From positions 1 through 64,000 of the forward strand of contig CAKZPI010000017.1 of assembly GCA_937139155.1 (NCBI GenBank): 64,000 nt of DNA, read 5' to 3'. Source of the DNA: an uncultured Flavobacteriales bacterium (GTDB taxonomy: Bacteria; Bacteroidota; Bacteroidia; Flavobacteriales; JBLHRE01). Under the pieces are notes generated by a model. That model was not told where the DNA came from. It ran no database searches and worked only from the letters and a program-made list of their open reading frames with translations. The position numbers and the translations under genes are program-made. This document shows, in pieces, positions 1-7,926 of the stretch. Position 1 is the stretch's first letter; each line of letters starts with the position of its first letter.

Positions 1-136
1 CACTCTGAATCAGAATGTCTCTATTGTTCTTCAATACAATGCTTTGTGTCATGGTTGATTTCATGATGCGCTCACCTGCTGGCTCCAGTCCCCGACTACT
101 GCCTTTAATTTCATACTGAGCTAATCTTTCCCAATT
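1..136 (-). pseudogene. Rhs/YD-repeat shaft fragment, truncated at window edge
   Basis: Minus-strand translation is open from about 136 to the edge: ...WERLAQYEIKGSSRGLEPAGERIMKSTMTQSIVLKNNRDIL. GERIMKSTxTxxIV matches GERIMKSTLTETIV of the Rhs fragment at 5108-5374. In-frame stop just upstream (137-139). Confidence 0.55.
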
Positions 137-186
137 CTACAATTTCAATATAACCTTTATTATTTGAAACTGCCCTTCATTAACAA

Positions 187-654
187 CTATTCATCAACCC
201 ATCCACTCAATTCCTTGATTACCTCAGCACGCAAACCACCTGGGTACTTGGTTACGAGTAGGTATTTATTAGTACCGAACATGGTTCTATCAATTATGGC
301 TCTTGGACAATCAATACACATCTGGCCAAAGTAAATCATATAATCAAACCAAGTTACAACATTAATTTCCACCGAATCGACTTGAAAATATTTATTGGAT
401 AGTAATAAAAGGCTATCTACCATTTGATTCCTTTGGTCAAATCCTTTAATATGATAATAAATCTTATCTCCCATCGGATCAAAAACAGCTAAATGGATAG
501 CAGGAACTGTATCATAAGACGCCATATATTCCTCTAACTCTTTCTGAATAGGGGCTGATGGTTTGAGCCTAACCTTGTTCTGGCCATAACTCAATATGGC
601 GCAAAGCAAACCAAGAATTAGAAGATGGAATTTTTTATTTCTTAGATTCAACAT
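187..654 (-). CDS. Small exported protein, candidate immunity protein for Rhs cassette 1
   Basis: 155 aa with N-terminal signal peptide (FHLLILGLLCAILSYGQ). Start overlaps the 3' end of the upstream Rhs toxin ORF by 20 nt. Function is positional inference. Confidence 0.55.
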   Translation of the reverse strand: MLNLRNKKFHLLILGLLCAILSYGQNKVRLKPSAPIQKELEEYMASYDTVPAIHLAVFDPMGDKIYYHIKGFDQRNQMVDSLLLLSNKYFQVDSVEINVVTWFDYMIYFGQMCIDCPRAIIDRTMFGTNKYLLVTKYPGGLRAEVIKELSGWVDE

Positions 655-1528
655 AATTTTTTACACTTTTAGAAAATAACGTCTCAGATGGGATGTCATA
701 AGCTATTTCACCGCTAGGAAAAGCCCCTGAGATTTCTTTTGAGCTTATTGCAAAAATTGAAATACCATATTTAATCGCAGAGGCTTGATCATTTTCACCA
801 TCAACTCCAGGTTTTTCATAAGTTGAAACAGGCTCTCCACTTTCATGACGATGGATTGAGCCTATCAATACTTGTGATTGCTTATCACCAGGAAGGATTT
901 TGTGGGAAACCTCACCATCTGGCTTGACAACCTCTTTATAAAGGACATCTTCTGAGTAAGCGCTTGAATTTCTAGTCTCTGCTTTGGTCATATATACTAT
1001 TGCATTCTCAGCATCCAAAATAATTGCATATGACCCCTCTCCTGAGCTATTTCCGTTTACTTTCTTGTCGATATACAATAACGGAGGATTCAAAACCTGA
1101 ACTTCTCTAGAGTTATTCCTCACATTAATAATACCTTCTTTTGTCAAAGCAGTTTTAAACTCTTGGCTCGTAGTTGCAGAATTATGCACCCTTACACCAT
1201 TCCCAATTCCATCCGACCCTAGATAAACCCCATTTTTCCCAAAATAATCATCAACCCACCTCCCATCCGGATCCACCAGCATAATAGGGTTATTGCCAGT
1301 AAACACATAAGGCGAAAGACTCGGGTACTTATGCGCCAACGGATCCACAGAAAGCCACACAGAAATCTTCGGGTTGTAATACCTAGCTCCGTAATAATAG
1401 TTCCCCGTCTCCGCATCGAGTTCTTTCCCATTGAAGCGGTAGGGTGAGTCATATTCACCAGTGCTTGACTGCCAGTCATTGAGGTTTTCGCGCTGACCTT
1501 GGGTTTGAGATGTTAGGCTTGGATTCAC
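635..1528 (-). CDS. Rhs repeat-associated core tip with C-terminal JAB/JAMM-like toxin domain (cassette 1)
   Basis: Core YRFNGKELDAETGNYYYGARYYNPKISVWLSVDPLAHKYPSLSPYVFTGNNPIMLVDPDGR. C-terminal region has GSIHRHESGEP...GVDGENDQASAIKYGISIFAISS (HxH...D, JAMM-like). No N-terminal Rhs shell; probable GTG start. Confidence 0.75.
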   Translation of the reverse strand: MNPSLTSQTQGQRENLNDWQSSTGEYDSPYRFNGKELDAETGNYYYGARYYNPKISVWLSVDPLAHKYPSLSPYVFTGNNPIMLVDPDGRWVDDYFGKNGVYLGSDGIGNGVRVHNSATTSQEFKTALTKEGIINVRNNSREVQVLNPPLLYIDKKVNGNSSGEGSYAIILDAENAIVYMTKAETRNSSAYSEDVLYKEVVKPDGEVSHKILPGDKQSQVLIGSIHRHESGEPVSTYEKPGVDGENDQASAIKYGISIFAISSKEISGAFPSGEIAYDIPSETLFSKSVKNYVESKK

Positions 1529-1696
1529 AGGTTAAACTTAGTGAATTGACACCATTGGTTTGACGGCATTTTCATCAAGGTTTTGTTGGACAAAAAGCCA
1601 AGGTTTCGTAACTTGAATTGGGGTGGGAACGCCAGTTCCCCATCGCTCACACCCCAAAAGCGCAACTGACAACTCGTTATCCCCTGACTTAAATAT

Positions 1697-1712
1697 GTTC
1701 CTTATAAGGAAC
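1697..1712. repeat. Perfect 16-bp palindrome GTTCCTTATAAGGAAC upstream of cassette 1
   Basis: Read directly; near copy GTTCCTTATAAGGGAC at 3238-3253 upstream of cassette 2. Confidence 0.6.
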
Positions 1713-1778
1713 GACTCATTCTAATGGTTCCTGAGCTTGCCGAAGGAAAGTCTTTGAGGATTGCCCATGTTAAGGAAA

Positions 1779-2411
1779 TCACAAATTTCCAGTTTTAACA
1801 AGCCGCTTAATGTAAAACATCAGATTTACCGTATCCAAATCTTCACGTAAAACCTTCTTTTCCAAAAGATTACCCCTCTCGTAATCGAACATTTTAATAG
1901 TATCGCCTGAGTAGGGTGAAAAATCCACGGTTGAACCATTTTTCTTCCCATTTTCATATTCAGATTGGTAAAATAAAATGCCATTTGGTGTGTACCACCT
2001 TACGGTTCCGCTTAGTAACCCATTAGAGTAAACGCGGTCTTTATATAGTCTGCCATTCTTGAAGAAAACTTTTTCAAAACCGTGCTTTTGATTATTATAC
2101 CAATTAGTCACTTGTGCTAACTGAGACGGATATTGATAATACAGTGTTTGAGTACCATGTAGAAGGCCACGATTGTATTCTACAGTTCCTTTTATTTGAT
2201 TTCCATCATATAAATACCATACTCCTTCAGGTGAGCCATTAAATCTGTAACCAACAGCAGTGTATTGTGATTCTAAAAATGAAACAATGGAGTCAGTTTT
2301 TAGGGTTGGTTCAGAAGATTTTAACGATGCCCTTGAACAAAGTAATTGCTCACAAGAACAATTGAAAATCAACAACAAAATAAAAGTGGGTAAATAAAAT
2401 TTCATTAACAT
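1779..2411 (-). CDS. MORN/YwqK-like repeat lipoprotein, candidate immunity protein for Rhs cassette 2
   Basis: Lipobox-like LLLIFNCSC. Repeated motifs G.VEYNRGLLHGTQTLYY, NNQKHGFEKVFFKNGRL, NGLLSGTVRWYTPNGILFYQSEYENGKKNG typical of MORN/toxin_YwqK proteins. Starts 4 nt after the toxin stop. Confidence 0.65.
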   Translation of the reverse strand: MLMKFYLPTFILLLIFNCSCEQLLCSRASLKSSEPTLKTDSIVSFLESQYTAVGYRFNGSPEGVWYLYDGNQIKGTVEYNRGLLHGTQTLYYQYPSQLAQVTNWYNNQKHGFEKVFFKNGRLYKDRVYSNGLLSGTVRWYTPNGILFYQSEYENGKKNGSTVDFSPYSGDTIKMFDYERGNLLEKKVLREDLDTVNLMFYIKRLVKTGNL

Positions 2412-2415
2412 AGAT

Positions 2416-3300
2416 TTAGAATGGTCTGGCCCCTTTTTTCAAAGCTTCACGCATATCATAAAGGCCCTGTAAGGCAACACTATAAATTTCTTTAAAACCA
2501 TCAATCACGTCATCATATGTGCTTTTCGTGTAATTCGCTACCTGATTAATTACAATAACTGGGTCATCATTTATTTTTTCGCCCGTAACCAATTCCACTG
2601 TATGTTTCATATCATTATAGCTATCAATAAATGGTATCTCAGCTGATCCGGCACCCCCTGAAATAACATCTAATGTTATTTCTGCTGCTGCATTTAATCG
2701 CACTAATGATTGACTTGAGAAATAATCTACATCACTCTTAAAACCCTGAAAACCATCTTCATAAACTGTGTTGTCAAAGCCCGTAATTTCTGCTCGCTTC
2801 TCCATAACTGACATAGTTTCTGGCGAATCTCCTAGAGCTGTGAAAATTTCTTGAACTTTTTCAACTTTATCACCTGAAGTAATTTTTTGATTTGTCCTAA
2901 ATATTTCATTCCCATCTGAGTCTACAAAAACAATGAAATTATCATTATTTTTTGTTAAAGTAAAGTTTCCATCTTCGTAAGTCCAAATATCCCTCCCATC
3001 CGGATCCACCAACATAATGGGGTTGTTGCCGGTGAAGACATACGGCGAAAGACTTGGGTACTTATGCGCCAGCGGATCCACACTCAGCCAAACAGAAATC
3101 TTCGGGTTGTAATATCTAGCCCCGTAGTAATAGTTCCCCGTCTCTGGGTCTAGCTCCTTACCGTTGAAGCGGTAGTCTAAACTTCCATATGTATTTTTTG
3201 AAATATTCACGGAAACAAGATATTGATTTTCAAGCATGTTCCTTATAAGGGACTCTTTACTATAACGGTCTCTAAGGATTGACCCGGCTTCTAAGATCAA
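2416..3300 (-). CDS. Rhs repeat-associated core tip with C-terminal domain of unknown activity (cassette 2)
   Basis: Core YRFNGKELDPETGNYYYGARYYNPKISVWLSVDPLAHKYPSLSPYVFTGNNPIMLVDPDGR nearly identical to cassette 1, then an unrelated about 190-aa C-terminus. N-terminal about 40 residues look like read-through of non-Rhs sequence. Confidence 0.75.
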   Translation of the reverse strand: MILEAGSILRDRYSKESLIRNMLENQYLVSVNISKNTYGSLDYRFNGKELDPETGNYYYGARYYNPKISVWLSVDPLAHKYPSLSPYVFTGNNPIMLVDPDGRDIWTYEDGNFTLTKNNDNFIVFVDSDGNEIFRTNQKITSGDKVEKVQEIFTALGDSPETMSVMEKRAEITGFDNTVYEDGFQGFKSDVDYFSSQSLVRLNAAAEITLDVISGGAGSAEIPFIDSYNDMKHTVELVTGEKINDDPVIVINQVANYTKSTYDDVIDGFKEIYSVALQGLYDMREALKKGARPF

Positions 3301-3313
3301 CCTGATATAAAAA

Positions 3314-3334
3314 AAGCCCGGACTGGCCGGGCTT
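3314..3334 (-). terminator. Rho-independent terminator downstream of cassette 3 immunity candidate
   Basis: AAGCCCGG-actgg-CCGGGCTT; on the minus strand followed by a T run. Confidence 0.75.
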
Positions 3335-3339
3335 CTTCA

Positions 3340-3867
3340 TTATCGTTTCTCGCAAGAGCTGGTCAACTCTTGTATTAACTCGTAAAGCTTTATAAACTCT
3401 GGATTAAATTCAATCTCATATTCTTCAGAACCCATTTGAGTTTTCTGGTCTGCAATTACTTCTCCCTTATCCATTACTTTAACTTCGATTGAAGAATAGT
3501 TGGAGGTTGTTACCACATTCGATTTTTTCTTGGATAGGATTATTTCATCTGACCTGTTGATATAAAATCGTTTAATCAAGTCTACAAGCGGGTTCACTTG
3601 AGTTGTATTATCAATTTCATATTTAAAATCGTCTTCATCACAGTATAATTTCAGAACATCTTCTGAGTATTCCAATCTATGGAGCCTGGCCACATAACCA
3701 TTCCAATGCTTAATCTCTATACTGTTAAATTCTTCGTTGCTATCCGAAGAACTTGTATTGTAAGTTGTTTCTGGAACCATGTTATCATCCATCTTTTTTT
3801 GACTTTTACCATTGCCACAGGAACTTGTAAGTGCCACAATACTCAAAACACATAATAAGTAACTCAT
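3340..3867 (-). CDS. Lipoprotein, candidate immunity protein for Rhs cassette 3
   Basis: Lipobox ALTSSC in the first 17 residues; starts 2 nt after the cassette 3 stop and is followed by a terminator. Confidence 0.6.
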   Translation of the reverse strand: MSYLLCVLSIVALTSSCGNGKSQKKMDDNMVPETTYNTSSSDSNEEFNSIEIKHWNGYVARLHRLEYSEDVLKLYCDEDDFKYEIDNTTQVNPLVDLIKRFYINRSDEIILSKKKSNVVTTSNYSSIEVKVMDKGEVIADQKTQMGSEEYEIEFNPEFIKLYELIQELTSSCEKR

Positions 3868-3869
3868 AA

Positions 3870-5114
3870 TCAGTATTTTTTGTGGTATTTATTATACAGA
3901 TTTCTGTAAGGTGGATCAACCTTGGTTCTGCCTGTTTCACTTTTAGTGTATCTTCTTAATGCACGCATATTGAACCCCTTGTATGCATCTGTAGTACTAT
4001 TCCAAAAAGCTTTGTAGTTAATGACATTTTTGTATGCTAGTCTATGAGACTTCATGTCATTCCTGTTTTCTTTCATGATATGAGAATACCACTCATGCAC
4101 GATAATGCTTGAGGCAACATTCTCTACAGTAGTCTCATAGCCATACTTGTCTGAGCCTGATATTTTTCCTTTGCCTTCTCCTAATCTCCAACTTGAAGTC
4201 CAAGAGCCTGAACCACCATAGTGGATTTTACCACCTTCAAGATTTCCCATCGAGAATGTGAGGTCATAAACCTGTTGTCCTTCAAAATGAGAAGCTATAT
4301 TAGTCCAAATATTGGATTTTGCGTCATTGGAAAGTGTTGACCTTTGATTATCGTAAGTATCAACTCCATCCATCTTTTTAGCATCGTCAGCTCTCATCGT
4401 TGAAAAGTCAACATCTTCGTCTCCTGAATAAATCAGAACTTCTCCTGTAAATCCTTCTTCTGTATTTCCGAGGTGGTTTCCTTCTAAATCATAAACTGGC
4501 TCAGCTGCCATCCCCGTAGGATCTATCATATTGATAGGGTTATTGTCCATCGCAGTGTATGGCGATTGCCACGGGAACTCGTGTGCCAGCGGGTCCACAG
4601 AAAGCCAAACAGAAATCTTCGGATCGTAATATCTGGCTCCGTAGTAGTAATTACCTGTCTCAGGGTCTAATTCTTTCCCATTGAAGCGGTAAGGGGAGTT
4701 GTAGTCGCCTGAGCCGGCGTCGTATTCGTAGAGGTTTTCACCCCAGGCATTATACATAAAGAACTGATAAACAAAGCCAGTTTGATCGGTAATCATATCC
4801 ACATTACCGATATAATCTGGGTGATACCAGTAAAGCACCCTTGGTCTGAGGTTATCTGGAACATTTGTTCCAAGGTCAAGGTCACCGAAAATGTCTTCAA
4901 TTTCATCGAGGGTTTCAAAGGGGTCTGGTTCAATGGTAATCTGACCAATGGGCGTGTTTTTGGTTCGCTCTTTTATTTCTGCTCGAACCTTTCTAAGGTT
5001 TGAAAACACGGGGTCATCAGGTGATTCAACATGAATGTTTCGTGGTCCGAGGTAGCCTGCTTGAGAAGCTACCCTTTGAGCGCCCATGTAATAGTGTTTG
5101 GTTTGCTTTACCAC
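3870..5114 (-). CDS. Rhs repeat-associated core protein, 3' part, with C-terminal putative zincin-like toxin domain (cassette 3)
   Basis: TKHYYMGAQRVASQAG ... YRFNGKELDPETGNYYYGARYYDPKISVWLSVDPLAHEFPWQSPYTAMDNNPINMIDPTGM. C-terminus has IIVHEWYSHIMKENRNDMKSHRLAYKNVI (HE-rich, possible metallopeptidase). GTG start is probably artefactual (frameshift at 5141-5146). Confidence 0.75.
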   Translation of the reverse strand: MVKQTKHYYMGAQRVASQAGYLGPRNIHVESPDDPVFSNLRKVRAEIKERTKNTPIGQITIEPDPFETLDEIEDIFGDLDLGTNVPDNLRPRVLYWYHPDYIGNVDMITDQTGFVYQFFMYNAWGENLYEYDAGSGDYNSPYRFNGKELDPETGNYYYGARYYDPKISVWLSVDPLAHEFPWQSPYTAMDNNPINMIDPTGMAAEPVYDLEGNHLGNTEEGFTGEVLIYSGDEDVDFSTMRADDAKKMDGVDTYDNQRSTLSNDAKSNIWTNIASHFEGQQVYDLTFSMGNLEGGKIHYGGSGSWTSSWRLGEGKGKISGSDKYGYETTVENVASSIIVHEWYSHIMKENRNDMKSHRLAYKNVINYKAFWNSTTDAYKGFNMRALRRYTKSETGRTKVDPPYRNLYNKYHKKY

Positions 5115-5374
5115 ATCACTAAATTTTCCGCGGATAATAATTTTTTAGGTGCGGAAGCTCTCACGTTGTTCGGGTCATGTTCAATATAATGCGCATTGAC
5201 ATAGACCTTGTATGGTTCTAAATGAAGCTCACGGTTTTCCTCCACTTCATTAATGCTTACTATAGTCTCTGTCAAGGTTGACTTCATGATTCGCTCTCCT
5301 TTGGAGTCATAAATATAGTGATGTATTCCGAATTCATTTTCAACTCCACTGAGCCACTGGTCAACATTCCACAC
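5108..5374 (-). pseudogene. Truncated Rhs shaft fragment, frameshifted relative to 3870-5114
   Basis: WNVDQWLSGVENEFGIHHYIYDSKGERIMKSTLTETIV is Rhs-like. In-frame stop upstream at about 5393-5395. Inserting one A in the A6 tract (T6 on + at 5141-5146) gives PKKIIIRGKFSDVVKQTKHYYMGAQRVAS, joining the next ORF. Confidence 0.65.
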
Positions 5375-5425
5375 AAATTCTTGGTGATGGATTCAAGGCG
5401 GAATATCTCGGGTAAGAAGGCACAA

Positions 5426-5456
5426 AAAAAGCGATGATTTTAGGTCACCGCTTTTT
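5426..5456 (-). terminator. Terminator at 3' end of arsM operon
   Basis: AAAAAGCGATGA-ttttagg-TCACCGCTTTTT, stem with one mismatch, flanked by A/T runs. Confidence 0.65.
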
Positions 5457-5477
5457 CTAAGGATTGAATTTTTAGGA

Positions 5478-6446
5478 TCAACAGCACCCTCCCCCATCGT
5501 AGAAATAGGTTGAGTCTGTGATGTGGATGTCTTTCCGCCCCAAAGAAGCAATGGCCGCTGCCGTCTTATCGCAAACCGAAAGGGGCTGATTGTTCATCAT
5601 TACATGACCCTTCTCGTCGTCAAAATACTCTTCAGACCCGTAGTAAATGGCGGCTTTTCCGGTGAAAACACAGGGTCCGTCTTCTGGCATGGGGTCTTTG
5701 ATGGCACATACTTCAATGCTCTCAATAAATAGATTTTCAGGGGTATCATATTGGCCGGGGGCAAGAATTCGGTAAGGTCGCTTGGCGCGAATCTCTACCG
5801 TTCCAAAGCCTGCTTCCGTGATCAAGTCAATGTATTCTTGCATGGGAAGAGATCCGCTTAAGCACAGGGCGCGAAGGGTTTCATCGTTCCTCAAGTTCTC
5901 GGGCATGTCCTGATCGCAAATGGGATCAGAAAGCACCAACCGTCCGTGAGGTTTAAGTACCCGATAAATTTCTTTCAAGGCCACTTTGAGATCTTCTACT
6001 TCAAAGATGTTGAAGAGGCAGTTCTGAGCGGCTACATCAACCGATTCGTCTTCCACGGGCAGGGATAATGCGGTGCCTTTCCGTAGGTCAACAAAATCAC
6101 TAGAGAACCAAGGATTCATTTCTTCCGCTACCGCGAAATTTTTGCGAGAGGCTTCCAACATTTCATCTACAATATCTACCCCTATTACTCCGTGCTTCTG
6201 ACGAGAGAAATAGGCAAATTGTAGGAGTTCCATTCCGCCCCCAACACCTACATACAGAACTTTTGGATTGTTGACCAAGTCTCTGGGGTGAACGGTTGAG
6301 CCACAGCCGTAGTTCATTTCCTGCATAATGGTAGGAACATCCAGCCCAGGAAGCTGCCACATTGGTGTTGTGGTACAGCATAGACCTACATCCGGCTTAA
6401 GAGCCGCTTCGCGGTAAACGTTTTCAGTTGTTTCTAAGTATGACAT
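5478..6446 (-). CDS. arsM: ArsM-like arsenite S-adenosylmethyltransferase (arsenosugar-type)
   Basis: SAM-binding VLYVGVGGGMELLQFAYFSRQKHGVIGVDIVDEML; paired Cys (GLCCTTTP), CDQDM, terminal GGGCC; resembles arsenosugar-biosynthesis ArsM. Confidence 0.75.
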   Translation of the reverse strand: MSYLETTENVYREAALKPDVGLCCTTTPMWQLPGLDVPTIMQEMNYGCGSTVHPRDLVNNPKVLYVGVGGGMELLQFAYFSRQKHGVIGVDIVDEMLEASRKNFAVAEEMNPWFSSDFVDLRKGTALSLPVEDESVDVAAQNCLFNIFEVEDLKVALKEIYRVLKPHGRLVLSDPICDQDMPENLRNDETLRALCLSGSLPMQEYIDLITEAGFGTVEIRAKRPYRILAPGQYDTPENLFIESIEVCAIKDPMPEDGPCVFTGKAAIYYGSEEYFDDEKGHVMMNNQPLSVCDKTAAAIASLGRKDIHITDSTYFYDGGGCC

Positions 6447-6447
6447 T

Positions 6448-7926
6448 CTAATTAAATTGAATTCTATGTTTCAATGAATAAAAATAAACTGAGCCAAAGC
6501 CCAAGCTTAGCATAATATGGTAAAAAAAGAGTCCGAAGTCACCGAGGTAAACCCCCAACCCCAGCCCAAAAATGAAATAGAGTGTCAAAACTCCCTCAAT
6601 CACCGTGAGCCAATTTACGGTTTTGCTAATATACTTTGTACGAGACCAGGTATCTTTTCGGTTTTGCAAATTAAATTTTGGGGTACGAACAAAGGCTGTT
6701 TTTTTTCCGGCATATCCTTCTAAAACCGCAATGGCGTTGTGAAGAGAGAGCCCCATGCTTACCGATAAAAAAGCTGGAAATTTCCAAATAAACCGAAGTA
6801 TGTTTCTAAGTCCTCCTCCTTCATGTACCCTGAAAGAGATCCAGTAGAAAAGGGTTAGAATCAATAAGCTCAACGCAAAGATTCCTCCAAATTTGAAAAC
6901 ATCTCTATCGGCACCCAGGCTTTGTTTGATGAAAAGCAAAGGAACGGATAATAGGGCCGTAATGATGATGCAGATGAAAAGGAAGGAGTTCATTAGATGA
7001 AAAAGGGCATGCACCTTGGTTGAAAATGAAATTCCTTTGGTTTTCCACACTTTCAAAAGGTTTTTACGGGCACATTCTGCCGCTCCCTTGGTCCAACGGT
7101 ATTGTTGGGTTTTTAAAGATGGCATGGAGGCGGGAAGCTCTGAAGGAGACCCTACTTCCTCACGGAATATGAATTTCCAGCCTTTGAGCTGTGCTCTATA
7201 GCTCAAGTCAAGGTCTTCGGTAATGGTATCACTTTGCCAGCCTCCTGCGTTTTCAATGGTTGTTTTTCTCCAAACCCCGGCAGTACCGTTGAAGTTTATA
7301 AAATGTCCGGCTTGATTTCTTCCGCTTTGCTCTACTGAGAAATGGGCATTTAAGCCAAATGCCTGCAAATCAGTAAGGAGGTTATAATCTTCATTGATAT
7401 GGGTCCATTTGGTTTGAACCACCCCCACGTTTTCATCTACAAACCAAGGCAGGGTTCTCTTCAAGAAATCTGGTTTGGGCAAAAAGTCGGCATCGAAAAT
7501 GGCTATGAAGCTTCCTTTTACCAAGGGCATGGCTTCGGCTAGAGCCCCGGCTTTATATCCTTGTCTATTGACCCGGTGAATGTGTTGAATGTCAAATCCC
7601 GCCAATTCATATTCTTTACAAAGTTCATGCAGCAGGTCTTTGGTTTCATCGGTAGAATCATCCAAAACTTGTATTTGCAAGAGGTCTTTTGGGTAATCAA
7701 GTTGAACGATGTTTCGAATCAATCGTTCGGAAACAAACAATTCATTGAATATGGGCAGTTGAACGGTAACCTTTGGCAGCTCTTCTAGTCTGGGCATGGG
7801 TGCCGGATTCTTTTTTCGGGCCTTGGAATAGGAAAGAACCAAATTGAGCTGGGTAAAACTGTAGAGCAGGATAAAGCCCAATAAAAGGGCATAAACAAGA
7901 ACAATGAACCAGTAGAGGAATTCCAT
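6448..7926 (-). CDS. Membrane glycosyltransferase family 2 (CESA/CslA-like)
   Basis: Motifs DDSTD, DADF, TEDLDL, QYRWTKG, plus multiple C-terminal TM segments. Confidence 0.85.
   Translation of the reverse strand: MEFLYWFIVLVYALLLGFILLYSFTQLNLVLSYSKARKKNPAPMPRLEELPKVTVQLPIFNELFVSERLIRNIVQLDYPKDLLQIQVLDDSTDETKDLLHELCKEYELAGFDIQHIHRVNRQGYKAGALAEAMPLVKGSFIAIFDADFLPKPDFLKRTLPWFVDENVGVVQTKWTHINEDYNLLTDLQAFGLNAHFSVEQSGRNQAGHFINFNGTAGVWRKTTIENAGGWQSDTITEDLDLSYRAQLKGWKFIFREEVGSPSELPASMPSLKTQQYRWTKGAAECARKNLLKVWKTKGISFSTKVHALFHLMNSFLFICIIITALLSVPLLFIKQSLGADRDVFKFGGIFALSLLILTLFYWISFRVHEGGGLRNILRFIWKFPAFLSVSMGLSLHNAIAVLEGYAGKKTAFVRTPKFNLQNRKDTWSRTKYISKTVNWLTVIEGVLTLYFIFGLGLGVYLGDFGLFFYHIMLSLGFGSVYFYSLKHRIQFN

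Noticed and set aside
1219-1479. 86-aa ORF inside Rhs cassette 1, other frame
   Set aside because: Shadow ORF of the conserved Rhs core; no independent motif.
4782-5003. 73-aa + strand ORF opposite the Rhs gene
   Set aside because: Antisense shadow of a conserved coding region.
1-5470. Complete mobile element or prophage carrying the Rhs array
   Set aside because: No transposase, integrase, tRNA target or clear terminal repeats visible in the window.
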